This document shows, in pieces, positions 16,472-25,699 of a stretch of 64,000 nt of DNA. Each line of letters starts with the position of its first letter. Position 1 is the first letter of the stretch. This stretch comes from UBA11591 sp040220895. GTDB taxonomy: Bacteria; Bacteroidota; Bacteroidia; Flavobacteriales_E; Vicingaceae. Where the stretch lies: positions 1 through 64,000 of the forward strand of contig JAVJVY010000001.1 in assembly GCA_040220895.1 (NCBI GenBank). Reading direction: 5' to 3'. Below the pieces are notes generated by a model. It did no database searches, was not told where the DNA came from, and saw nothing but the letters and a program-made list of their open reading frames with translations. Both the position numbers and the translations under genes were made by a program.

Positions 16472-16499
16472 ATTTGAATGTATCCTTAACCATTCAAAT
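16472..16499. repeat. 9-bp inverted repeat between terminator and adhesin gene
   Basis: ATTTGAATG (16472-16480) and CATTCAAAT (16491-16499) form a perfect inverted repeat with a 10-nt spacer. It lies just after the RRM terminator and about 170 nt before the giant secreted protein gene. It could be an operator for that gene or a second hairpin. No T tract follows. Confidence 0.5.
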
Positions 16500-16670
16500 T
16501 ATGATCGCATTCTTTATACAAAACTTGTGTCGCATCATAACGAGACGACTATAAGCAGGCATCATCTACACCTTCAAATAATCTTACTGCATCTATCTTT
16601 CCGTTTGATTTTTATATTCTTTACCTTTATTGGTTCTGCCGATCTCAGTAGATAGGAGATTTGTATTAAA

Positions 16671-19600
16671 ATGAGGTATTTAAAATTTCTGTCGTTCCTG
16701 TTACTACTCTCTTCGATGCTATTTACTGCTTCGACAGGAACTGCGCAATGCCCCAATAACAATACCTTCTTAACAAATCTCAGCCCACTTTTCACCGGTG
16801 ATACAGCCAGGGTGTCATGCGCCACGGCCGGTTCTTATGTTACCACCAATGTAGTATTAGGAAATAGTTATTTATTTTCAACCTGCGGTCAAAATGCCTT
16901 TGACACTGAAATAACTTTACGTAACAATACCGGCACCGTATGGTATGCCTTCAATGATGACTTCTGTTCTCAGCAATCACAAATTACCTGGACGGCAACA
17001 TTCACGGGAACGGTCAGGTTACTGCTAGACAAATCACCATCTTGTACTCATGATACCATTTGTCAGGAACTCTATGTCACCCAGATATGTCAGGCAACAA
17101 CCGGGTCACGAACCATTACAAAAAATGGCGCCCCTTCGACCAGCCCCTTCTACCTGTGCGAAGGACAAGATACCGTTGAGGTAGTTTCAAATAACAATTT
17201 TCAATTACCAAGAGCGGCCATCGGCGAGGTAGCAGAATTGATGTACATGATCTGTGATTGCCCCCTGACCTCGGACTACCCTACCAATGACACTTGCTTC
17301 AATCAATTTATAACTACCCAGGATTTCACAATGACCAACCCCGGTATTATGAATACCGGTGATCACTTTTACGTTTATCCCGTAACCGTCGATGATGGTG
17401 ATGACGGTTCCAATCCCAATAATCAAATCAACATCGATCAAAATGGAGACAGTTGTTTTTCGGTTGGAAGCCCAATGGAATTCTTTTTAATGAATCCTAT
17501 AGCCTTTGCTTCTAATCTTAATTGCCTTAACAAATCAGTTGATATTACGGTTTTTGGTGGCCGATCTGAACTTAATAGCAGCGTTTATTCCGTTAGCAAC
17601 ACAGGATCGGGCAATGTCACGGGTCTGCCTGTAAGTCACGGGGGGAACTTCTCTATTGAAAACCTAAAAAAAGGTGACTTTTTCTCTTTGATCGTAACGG
17701 ATGTTAATGGGTGCAGCTCGGATTTTTCCGGAGGACCTTCGAATATACCCAATGCGGGTCAGGATACAGTTGTGCGTAAATGCGTCAATGACCCCAATTT
17801 CAATTTGGCAGCTTATCGGAGCGGGAACTATGACATAGTTGGAACCTGGTTGGGCCCGTATAACTCAGTTCGAAATAGTATTTTCAATCCTTTTACAAGC
17901 CCGGCGGGAATGTGGAAGTACGTTGTTAGCGGTGGAGTGGTCTGTGATAATGACACATCGTATTTTGACATTCGAATAGATAGTTTTTATGAAGCCGGAA
18001 CAGATAGTTTTATGTATGCCTGCCAATATGATTCGGGTATCGATCTAAGTCCATTATTGAGCTCGAATGCTTCTGATTCTGGACTATGGCTAAATACGGC
18101 CAATAATGTATTTAGTGGGGTTACGGGTGCCATTAATAATTATTCTCCTGTTAAGCGTTTCAAGTATGTGACAAATCGAGGTTCAAGTTGCCCCGAAGAC
18201 ACGGCCTTGCACAATATTTTACTGAGTAAGTTTCCATATCCCGGCACGGACTCCTCCATGTCCTTCTGCGAAATTGATTCCACATTTGACTTATTTTCTC
18301 TATTGGGAGGTAGTCCAGAATCAGGTGGATATTGGTTGAACCCTCAAGGATCAAGTCATAATGGATTTATAGATCCGGGATCAGACAGTGCAGGTAGCTA
18401 TCAATACATCGTTGGGAATCGATTTCCATGCGCAGATACCTCTGCTTCCATACTTGTGAGCATAGCAAATCTGGCAGACCCGGGTGTGGGCAATACTACG
18501 GTGATATGTAAATCGGACAGCATGACCAATCTTATTCTTCAACTTAATGGCAACCCCGATAACAATGGTGTTTGGATTGACCCAAATGCCGATACCATTG
18601 CTTCTGGAATGGTCAATCCTGCCATTGCATTGAACGGGACCTATTTTTATCATCTTGCCCAAAATCAACCATGCCCGGATACCTTCTCAACGCTCAACCT
18701 CGGCTTTATCGAACCACCTGATCCGGGAATGAATGACAGTAGTGTCTACTGTACATCAGACGCCGGAATTAGCCTTACTAACCTTCTTTCGCCAACAGTA
18801 GATACCGGTGGTTCATGGTACGATCCTCTAAATAATTTGTCCTCGGGTACGTTTGATCCCGGAATTGATCCCGGAGGGATCTATGAGTACAGGGTCACTG
18901 GACAATCTCCATGTTCGGATAGTTCCTCTTATCATTATTTACAGAAAAATAATGCCGTCAATCCAGGCAGAGATACTACCATCCGATTTTGCAGTTCTGA
19001 TCTCCCTGTAGATCTAGTGCAATTCATTCCTGGCTTTCCTGATTCGGGTGGTATCTGGCAGGATCCATTCAATAACCCCTTTAGTATGCCGTTTACCCCG
19101 GGGGTGCACATTCAGGGAATATATAAATACCTTGTCAGCGCAGCAGCGCCTTGTGAAGATAGCAGTTCGAAAATTAACGTTGTCGTGGTCAATAAGCCAA
19201 ACCCCGGTTTGAACGCCTCCATAAACGTTTGCTCAAAAGACTCTGCCTTTAATTTGCGTTCCGCATTGGGGGGCAGTCCTGCTGCAGGTGGAATTTGGAA
19301 AGATTCGGTTGGAAATACTGTCAGCGGCACGTTTTATCCAAGTCTGCAAAACGGAAATGTATTTACCTATACCATTATGGCAAACAGCCCATGTAAAGAT
19401 TCCAGTGCTCAGTTAATTGTAAACCATGGTCAAGAACCCAACCCAGGCATTAGTTCTGTATTGTCGCTGTGCAGTAATGATTCAGCCGTTGGCCTGACTT
19501 CCAGCCTTGGCGGTAACCCAGACACATTTGGAACCTGGAAAACTCCACAAGGTAACACCCATTCCGGCTTTTTTAATCCCGTAACCGATCCCACCGGAAC

Positions 19601-21617
19601 CTATATATATACCGTCCCCGGCGCAGGTTCTTGCAATGATTCATCTTCAACTGTGACCTTAAGTGTGGTTCAAGCTCCTAACCCGGGCGGTGATAGTTCT
19701 GCTACCTTCTGTGCAATTGCCGGACCGACCTCAATGACTTCACTACTAACATCTAACCCTGACACCACGGGTTATTGGAGGAATCCGACGAACGTCGTTG
19801 TAAGTTCACTTTACAATCCTACAACCCAAAGTCCAGGTATATATCGCTATACTGTGTTGGGGTCTGGCCCATGTGCAGATAGCAGCAGCTACTTGACCAT
19901 TTACGAAAGTCCCGCGCCGAATCCGGGCATCAGCAGCATTATCAGCAGATGCGAGAGTGATTCATCCTTTTCTCTGCGCTCAGTTTTAGGCGGAAATCCG
20001 GACAGTAATGGGACGTGGAAAAGCAGTTCTGGAGCTGGAATGAACGGATCATTTAATCCACAATCCGATACCAGTGACACCTTCTTTTACACCGTTACGG
20101 GAATACTGCCTTGTGCTGATTCGACTACCTCGGTTAGTGTCAACGTTGTGTCAAATGTAAATGCAGGAATGGACACAAGTATTACATTTTGCGATAACAT
20201 GACGCCGTCAAATCTTTTTTTACTCTTAGCGGGAAACCCCGATCAAGGCGGTATCTGGAAAAAAGGTGGAGCGCCAATTTCATCTGCTATTTTTAATCCT
20301 GCCGTTGATAGTGCAGGATCATTTACATATACAGTAACTGCCACGGCACCTTGCCTCGATAAAACTGCAACGGTGAATATCAATGTTAATGAATTGTACA
20401 GCCCAGGGGAAGATGCATCACTGGTCATTTGCGAGACGGGCTCGCCTTTTAATTTTTTCAATGTATTGAATGGCAATCCAGATATTTATGGATTCTGGCT
20501 TGACCCGAAAGACGATGTCTTTGATGGTTTATCGAGCAGCATTGAGCTTATTTCCGGCGTATACACCTACGTAATACCCGAGAATGCCCCATGCCCATCA
20601 GATTCTTCTGAAATCGACTTGTTGATTAACAAGCCGCCCAATGCCGGCACGGGAACATCCTTTGGTATCTGTGAATCTGGTATGCCCGTGAAGTTATTTG
20701 ATTACCTGGAAGGAGGAGCTGAAAACACCGGCTGGTGGCTGAATCCGGACGGTAATTTATTTGGTGGGGTATACAACCCCAGTTCAGATAAGGGAGGCAT
20801 ATACAAATACGTTGTAAGTGGTGAAATACCCTGTCCTGATGATACTTCTTACCTTAGAGTAGAAGTCGCTCAACAACCAAATGCCGGAAGTGACACCAGC
20901 TTGATTGTTTGCTGGAATGATGAAAAGGTACGGCTAAGTGATTACCTGGACAGTACTGGATTTATGGGTGGCTCCTGGTTTTATTATGATTTCTCCCCTT
21001 TAAATGGATACTTTGAACCCATGACCGACGGCGCAGGTGATTATTTCTATGTCTTGCCGGGTACTGCTTATTGCCCAGGCGATACCATGAAAGCATTGGT
21101 ACTACTCACTTCTCCGTTTTCTGTGAATGCAGGTCCCGACCTTTATCTTTCATATGGAGAACAGCGACGTTTGGATGCAACTAGTTTTAAGGCACAAAAA
21201 TACCTGTGGATTCCCGACCATGGCCTGAGCAATAATAAAATTGCGACACCGGTTTTTAGTGCTAAAGAGAGCACCCAATACATTGTTAAAGCCTACGATC
21301 AATACGGTTGCACGGCCAGTGATACCCTGAACGTTTCCGTGCTTGCCAATTTGTTCGCACCAAATACTTTCACTCCAAATGCGGATGGTGTCAATGACTA
21401 CTGGTTCGTCAACGGCTTGAGCGAATATCCGGGAGCTACATTTTATATATTGAATCGCGAGGGCCAGCAACTGTTTCGGTCAAGCAGTCCGGACGATCGA
21501 TGGGACGGAACTTTCCAGGGAAAAATTGTTCCCTCGGGAAATTATTGGTTCTACGTTGAATTTGAAGATAATACGAGGTTTTCTGACTTCAAGGGAGTGC
21601 TAAACGTACTGCGCTAA
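16671..21617 (+). CDS. Giant T9SS type B secreted repeat protein, adhesin-like
   Basis: The 1648-residue protein begins with a signal peptide (about residues 1-25, ending TAQ). Residues 26-145 form a beta-sandwich domain common in Bacteroidota cell-surface proteins. From about residue 360 to 1484 (17750-21122) there are 14 tandem domains of about 80 residues with the pattern NPGxDxSxxxC, LxGxPDxxGxW, GxYxYxV and PCxDSS, each with two cysteines at constant positions. A PKD-like domain (NAGPDLYLS onward) and a C-terminal gliding-motility/T9SS type B sorting domain (FAPNTFTPNADGVNDYW) follow. It is predicted to be exported by T9SS and to act at the surface or be released. The ligand is unknown. 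Confidence 0.9.
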   Translation: MRYLKFLSFLLLLSSMLFTASTGTAQCPNNNTFLTNLSPLFTGDTARVSCATAGSYVTTNVVLGNSYLFSTCGQNAFDTEITLRNNTGTVWYAFNDDFCSQQSQITWTATFTGTVRLLLDKSPSCTHDTICQELYVTQICQATTGSRTITKNGAPSTSPFYLCEGQDTVEVVSNNNFQLPRAAIGEVAELMYMICDCPLTSDYPTNDTCFNQFITTQDFTMTNPGIMNTGDHFYVYPVTVDDGDDGSNPNNQINIDQNGDSCFSVGSPMEFFLMNPIAFASNLNCLNKSVDITVFGGRSELNSSVYSVSNTGSGNVTGLPVSHGGNFSIENLKKGDFFSLIVTDVNGCSSDFSGGPSNIPNAGQDTVVRKCVNDPNFNLAAYRSGNYDIVGTWLGPYNSVRNSIFNPFTSPAGMWKYVVSGGVVCDNDTSYFDIRIDSFYEAGTDSFMYACQYDSGIDLSPLLSSNASDSGLWLNTANNVFSGVTGAINNYSPVKRFKYVTNRGSSCPEDTALHNILLSKFPYPGTDSSMSFCEIDSTFDLFSLLGGSPESGGYWLNPQGSSHNGFIDPGSDSAGSYQYIVGNRFPCADTSASILVSIANLADPGVGNTTVICKSDSMTNLILQLNGNPDNNGVWIDPNADTIASGMVNPAIALNGTYFYHLAQNQPCPDTFSTLNLGFIEPPDPGMNDSSVYCTSDAGISLTNLLSPTVDTGGSWYDPLNNLSSGTFDPGIDPGGIYEYRVTGQSPCSDSSSYHYLQKNNAVNPGRDTTIRFCSSDLPVDLVQFIPGFPDSGGIWQDPFNNPFSMPFTPGVHIQGIYKYLVSAAAPCEDSSSKINVVVVNKPNPGLNASINVCSKDSAFNLRSALGGSPAAGGIWKDSVGNTVSGTFYPSLQNGNVFTYTIMANSPCKDSSAQLIVNHGQEPNPGISSVLSLCSNDSAVGLTSSLGGNPDTFGTWKTPQGNTHSGFFNPVTDPTGTYIYTVPGAGSCNDSSSTVTLSVVQAPNPGGDSSATFCAIAGPTSMTSLLTSNPDTTGYWRNPTNVVVSSLYNPTTQSPGIYRYTVLGSGPCADSSSYLTIYESPAPNPGISSIISRCESDSSFSLRSVLGGNPDSNGTWKSSSGAGMNGSFNPQSDTSDTFFYTVTGILPCADSTTSVSVNVVSNVNAGMDTSITFCDNMTPSNLFLLLAGNPDQGGIWKKGGAPISSAIFNPAVDSAGSFTYTVTATAPCLDKTATVNINVNELYSPGEDASLVICETGSPFNFFNVLNGNPDIYGFWLDPKDDVFDGLSSSIELISGVYTYVIPENAPCPSDSSEIDLLINKPPNAGTGTSFGICESGMPVKLFDYLEGGAENTGWWLNPDGNLFGGVYNPSSDKGGIYKYVVSGEIPCPDDTSYLRVEVAQQPNAGSDTSLIVCWNDEKVRLSDYLDSTGFMGGSWFYYDFSPLNGYFEPMTDGAGDYFYVLPGTAYCPGDTMKALVLLTSPFSVNAGPDLYLSYGEQRRLDATSFKAQKYLWIPDHGLSNNKIATPVFSAKESTQYIVKAYDQYGCTASDTLNVSVLANLFAPNTFTPNADGVNDYWFVNGLSEYPGATFYILNREGQQLFRSSSPDDRWDGTFQGKIVPSGNYWFYVEFEDNTRFSDFKGVLNVLR
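17750..21122 (+). repeat. Protein-level tandem array of 14 about-80-residue domains
   Basis: Fourteen copies can be aligned by eye from the recurring NPG/NAG-x-D starts and PC-x-D ends. The copies are diverged at DNA level, with no long identical runs, so this is an old array and not a recent expansion. The first two copies are the most divergent (GTWLGPYNSV, GLWLNTANN). Confidence 0.85.
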
Positions 21618-21674
21618 TTGATCTCGCATATGTTCCACCTTACGATATTGAAGGTCCAAGTCGTAAAAGGCAAA

Positions 21675-22550
21675 TCAGGTCTTTCTCTTTACAGCTTGAA
21701 GAGTATTTAACAGCAAGGAAGCAATGGTCATTGGCCCTACTCCACCGGGAACCGGAGTTATGTATGAACAGAGGGGTGCGACTTCATCAAAATCCACATC
21801 ACCCAACAAGCGATAGCCCGATTTTTTACTAGGATCCACTACACGGGTAATGCCAACATCTATAACTACAGCCCCCTTCTTTATCATGTTTGCCTTGAGA
21901 AATTGTGCTTTACCCAAGGCCACAATAAGGATATCTGCCCTTCTTGTATGATCTGCCAGATTATTTGTGCGACTATGAGTCAATGTAACGGTGCAATTGC
22001 CAATTTTTTCCTTACGTGCCATCAATACACTCATGGGCATGCCCACAATATGACTCCTGCCGATTACAACACAATGTTTACCACTTGTTTCAATATCGTA
22101 ACGCTCCAACAACTTTAAAATTCCCATAGGCGTGGCAGAAATGAACGTCGGTAAATTCAACATCATTTTGCCGAGGCTTGCAGGGTGAAATCCATCAACA
22201 TCCTTTTCGGGATCGATGGCCATAGTGACTTTTTGTTCATCGATATGATCAGGCAAAGGCAATTGAACGATAAAGCCGTCAATGTCCTCGTTATCATTCA
22301 ATTCTGATACCGTTTGAAGTATCTTTTGCTCTGTAGTATTATGGGGTAATTCAATTAGAGAAGAATTAAAACCTACCAGCTTACAGGCCTTGACTTTGCT
22401 TGCCACATAGGTCTTGCTGGCGCCATCATTGCCAACCAGAACAGCAGCCAAATGCGGTTTTTTTACACCCCTGGAAGTCAACTGCCGAACCTCTTCAGCT
22501 ATTTCGACTTTTATTTCGTCTGCGACTACTTTACCTTTAATTAATTGCAT
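21675..22550 (-). CDS. folD: Bifunctional methylene-THF dehydrogenase/cyclohydrolase
   Basis: FolD converts 5,10-methylene-THF to 10-formyl-THF in one-carbon metabolism. The 291-residue protein has the catalytic YVASKVKAC segment (Tyr and Lys, about residues 49-57), GFIVQLPLPDHI, the DVDGFHPASLG loop, the NADP-binding VVIGRSHIVGMPMS (about residues 163-176) and the C-terminal ITPVPGGVGPMTIASLL. All key residues are present and the length is normal. It starts 7 nt after the ffh stop codon, so the two are probably co-transcribed. Confidence 0.97.
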   Translation of the reverse strand: MQLIKGKVVADEIKVEIAEEVRQLTSRGVKKPHLAAVLVGNDGASKTYVASKVKACKLVGFNSSLIELPHNTTEQKILQTVSELNDNEDIDGFIVQLPLPDHIDEQKVTMAIDPEKDVDGFHPASLGKMMLNLPTFISATPMGILKLLERYDIETSGKHCVVIGRSHIVGMPMSVLMARKEKIGNCTVTLTHSRTNNLADHTRRADILIVALGKAQFLKANMIKKGAVVIDVGITRVVDPSKKSGYRLLGDVDFDEVAPLCSYITPVPGGVGPMTIASLLLNTLQAVKRKT

Positions 22551-22557
22551 AATTGCT

Positions 22558-23892
22558 TTACCTAGGTTGACGTGGCATATTGCGCATCATCTTTGCCATG
22601 TTCTGCTTATTTCCCATAAGCTTCATCACTTTGCTTGTTTCGCCAAATTGTTTTAGCAATTTATTGACTTCCTGAATATCGGTGCCGCTTCCATCGGCAA
22701 TGCGCTTTCTTCGGCTCCCATTAATGACCTTTGGATTGGACTTTTCTTCTGGTGTCATCGAATGGATTATCGCTTCTATGTACTTAAAGGCATCGTCATC
22801 GATGTCCAGATTTTTTATCGCCTTTCCTACACCCGGAACCATGCCCAGCAGGTCCTTCACATTTCCCATCTTCTTGATCTGCTGGATCTGCTCAATAAAA
22901 TCATTAAAGTCAAATTGGTTCTTAGCTATTCGTTTTTGCAACCTCCGGGCCTTTTCTTCGTCGAATTGCTCCTGTGCTTTTTCTACCAAGGTAACCACAT
23001 CACCTTTACCCAATATCCGGTCGGCCATCCTGCTTGGATGAAAAACGTCCAATGCCTCGGGTTTCTCCCCTGTTCCAACAAATTTTAGTGGCTTGTCAAC
23101 AACGGCTCTGATTGAAAGTGCGGCCCCTCCCCGGGTATCTCCATCTAATTTGGTTAGCACAACGCCGTCAAAATCGATTCGCTCGTTAAACACCTTTGCC
23201 GTGTTGACAGCATCCTGTCCTGTCATGGAATCGACTACAAACAACGTCTCACTTGGGTTAATGGATTTTTTAATGGCGGCTATTTCATCCATCATTCTTT
23301 CATCCACGGCAAGTCTTCCTGCCGTATCTACGATCACAACATCGCAGCCTTGGGATCTCGCTTCAGATATTCCCTTTTTAGCGATATCAACGGGATCTTT
23401 ATTATCCTTATCGGAATAGATCTGAACATCAACTTGCTGAGCAATTACGTGAAGTTGATCTATGGCGGCGGGCCGGTATACATCGGCGGCAACTAAAAAC
23501 GGTTTTTTTCCTCTTTTGTTTTTTAAGAGGTAGGAAAGCTTTCCTGCAAATGTGGTCTTTCCCGATCCTTGTAAGCCCGCAATAAGTATAACCGCGGGAT
23601 TTCCCTTGATATTAATATCGCTGTTTTCTCCTCCCATGAGCCTGGAAAGCTCGTCATGAGTGATTTTTATGAGCAACTGGCTCGGAGAAATTACGGTAAG
23701 AACATTTTGACCCAAGGCCTTTTCTTTAACCGTATCAGAAAACTCCTTGGCTATTTTATAATTGACGTCAGCTTCCAGCAACGCTTTTCTGACTTCTTTT
23801 AACGTCTCTGCAACATTGATCTCGGTAATTTGTCCCTGACCCTTAAGAACTTTGAAAGCTCGTTCTAATTTATCTGTAAGATTTTCAAACAT
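22558..23892 (-). CDS. ffh: Signal recognition particle protein Ffh
   Basis: Ffh binds signal sequences and 4.5S RNA and delivers ribosomes to FtsY (also in this window, at 37.3-38.2 kb). The 444-residue protein has the N domain, the GTPase P-loop GLQGSGKTTFAGKLS (about residues 106-120), DTAGRLAVDERMM and TKLDGDTRGGAALSI, then an M domain with the RNA-binding INGSRRKRIADGSG and a methionine-rich tail (KLMGNKQNMAKMMRNMP). It heads the ffh-folD pair on the minus strand. Confidence 0.98.
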   Translation of the reverse strand: MFENLTDKLERAFKVLKGQGQITEINVAETLKEVRKALLEADVNYKIAKEFSDTVKEKALGQNVLTVISPSQLLIKITHDELSRLMGGENSDINIKGNPAVILIAGLQGSGKTTFAGKLSYLLKNKRGKKPFLVAADVYRPAAIDQLHVIAQQVDVQIYSDKDNKDPVDIAKKGISEARSQGCDVVIVDTAGRLAVDERMMDEIAAIKKSINPSETLFVVDSMTGQDAVNTAKVFNERIDFDGVVLTKLDGDTRGGAALSIRAVVDKPLKFVGTGEKPEALDVFHPSRMADRILGKGDVVTLVEKAQEQFDEEKARRLQKRIAKNQFDFNDFIEQIQQIKKMGNVKDLLGMVPGVGKAIKNLDIDDDAFKYIEAIIHSMTPEEKSNPKVINGSRRKRIADGSGTDIQEVNKLLKQFGETSKVMKLMGNKQNMAKMMRNMPRQPR

Positions 23893-23935
23893 GATAGTAA
23901 AATGGTCTCCAAAAGTAATAAAATGCCCGGTATGC

Positions 23936-25699
23936 TTACATTTTATCGGGCACCGCTATACCAAGTAAGCTCATTGCATTCGCTATCCGTTCGGCCACAC
24001 GTGTAGATAGTAAAAGCCTGAAATTTCGCTTGGCAGCATCGTCTTCTTTCAGCACAGGCACTGTTTGATAGAACTGGTTGTACAATTTTACCAGGTCGTA
24101 GGCATAATTGGCCAGGTATGCCGGATTGAACTCACGGGCTGACAATTCGAGTACTTCTTTGTAACGGTAAAGCTCTTTGATCAAATTCCGCTCGACCACC
24201 TCGATGTCGATGGTCGAGTCCACTTGAAAACTTGTACTTTCTGATTTTGCCAGCAACGTCTTTATTCTAGCATGGGTGTATTGCACAAAGGGGCCTGTAT
24301 TTCCCGCAAAATCTATTGATTCCTCAGGATTAAATGTCATTTGCTTCTTGGGATCTACTTTTAAAATAAAATACTTGAGTGCGCCCATTCCTATCACATG
24401 ATAAAGAGCTTCTTTCTCCGATTCGCTGAAACCCTCTAATTTACCAAGCTCTTCTGACTTTAACCTGGCTGTCTCTACCATTTCGTCCATGAGATCATCT
24501 GCATCAACTACTGTGCCCTCTCTGGATTTCATTTTGCCAGACGGTAATTCAACCATGCCATATGAAAGATGCACGCAACCTTCTGCCCATGAAAACCCGA
24601 GTTTTTTAAGGATCAAAAACAGGACTTTGAAGTGATAATTCTGCTCATTTCCAACAGTATAAACCAGCTGTTGCAAATCGGGATAGTCCTTAAATCTTAA
24701 AATGGCCGTTCCAATATCCTGCGTCATATATACAGAGGTTCCGTCTGATCGGATCAATATTTTCCGATCCAAGCCATCTTCAGTTAAATCTACCCAGACC
24801 GATCCATCGTTTTCCGATTGAAAGATTCCTTTTCCCAAGCCCCTTATCACTTCGTCTTTTCCGACCAAATAGGTCTCGGATTCGTAATACAATCGATCGA
24901 ATTCCACACCCAGGCGCTCGTAGGTCTTGTTGAATCCTTCATAAACCCAATCATTCATCATCTCCCAAGTCCCGCGAACCTTTTGGTCTTTCTCTTCCCA
25001 TTTGAGTAACATGTCCTTGGCGCTTTTCATAATAGGCGCGTTGCGTTCAGCTTGCTTTTGTTCCATACCCGAATCGACCAATGCTCTGACCTCTTCTTTA
25101 TAAACCTGATCAAATTTCACGTAGAACTCTCCAACCAGATGATCTCCTTTTTTGCCGGATGATTGAGGGCTTACTCCTTTTCCAAATGTTTCCCATGCCA
25201 GCATGGACTTGCAAATGTGTATGCCTCTGTCATTGATCACCTGAACCTTGACCACCTTTTTACCCGTCGCCTCTAATATCCTGCTCACGCTGTAGCCCAA
25301 CAAGTTATTTCTCACGTGTCCCAAATGCAAAGGCTTATTTGTATTAGGAGAAGAATACTCCACCATGTAAGTACCTTTTTCTGCTTCAAATTCTAATCCT
25401 TTGAAATTCCTGAGCCAGTTCACCCAAAATACATTGTCGACGACTAGATTTAAAAATCCTTTAACGACGTTATAATCAACTATAAGTCCGGAATTTCCCA
25501 ATAACTCTTTTCCGATTTCTTCGGCCGTTATCTCGGGCGATTTTCCGGAAAATTTCAGGTAAGGGAAAACAACAAGGGTCCGGTCTCCCTCAAACTCTTT
25601 TCTTGTGTGTTGGAAGTTAACCGGGATATCGGAAATCCGCTCTCCATAAAGTGCTGTTAGGGTCGTTTTGACTAGGTCAGTCAGTTCTTCTTCCAGCAT
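23936..25699 (-). CDS. argS: Arginyl-tRNA synthetase
   Basis: Class I synthetase charging tRNA-Arg. The 587-residue protein has an N-terminal Arg-S domain, a HIGH-type motif NKPLHLGHVRNNL (about residues 123-135), the degenerate KMSKS region GKMKSREGT typical of ArgRS, and a DALR anticodon-binding C-terminus ending in MSLLGIAVPDKM. I chose the ATG at 25699 because it shares the A of the upstream arginase stop (TAATG), a typical coupling arrangement; an in-frame ATG at 25723 would add 8 residues. The lysine-poor KMSKS is normal for this enzyme and is not a defect. Confidence 0.95.
   Translation of the reverse strand: MLEEELTDLVKTTLTALYGERISDIPVNFQHTRKEFEGDRTLVVFPYLKFSGKSPEITAEEIGKELLGNSGLIVDYNVVKGFLNLVVDNVFWVNWLRNFKGLEFEAEKGTYMVEYSSPNTNKPLHLGHVRNNLLGYSVSRILEATGKKVVKVQVINDRGIHICKSMLAWETFGKGVSPQSSGKKGDHLVGEFYVKFDQVYKEEVRALVDSGMEQKQAERNAPIMKSAKDMLLKWEEKDQKVRGTWEMMNDWVYEGFNKTYERLGVEFDRLYYESETYLVGKDEVIRGLGKGIFQSENDGSVWVDLTEDGLDRKILIRSDGTSVYMTQDIGTAILRFKDYPDLQQLVYTVGNEQNYHFKVLFLILKKLGFSWAEGCVHLSYGMVELPSGKMKSREGTVVDADDLMDEMVETARLKSEELGKLEGFSESEKEALYHVIGMGALKYFILKVDPKKQMTFNPEESIDFAGNTGPFVQYTHARIKTLLAKSESTSFQVDSTIDIEVVERNLIKELYRYKEVLELSAREFNPAYLANYAYDLVKLYNQFYQTVPVLKEDDAAKRNFRLLLSTRVAERIANAMSLLGIAVPDKM

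Noticed and set aside
17750..21122. Repeats in the large gene as a recent DNA repeat expansion or assembly artefact
   Set aside because: The copies are conserved only at protein level and have diverged codons; no long identical DNA stretches are seen.
23936..25699. Lack of a canonical KMSKS motif in argS as a defect
   Set aside because: Arginyl-tRNA synthetases normally lack the second lysine of KMSKS; the GKMKSREGT region fits the family.
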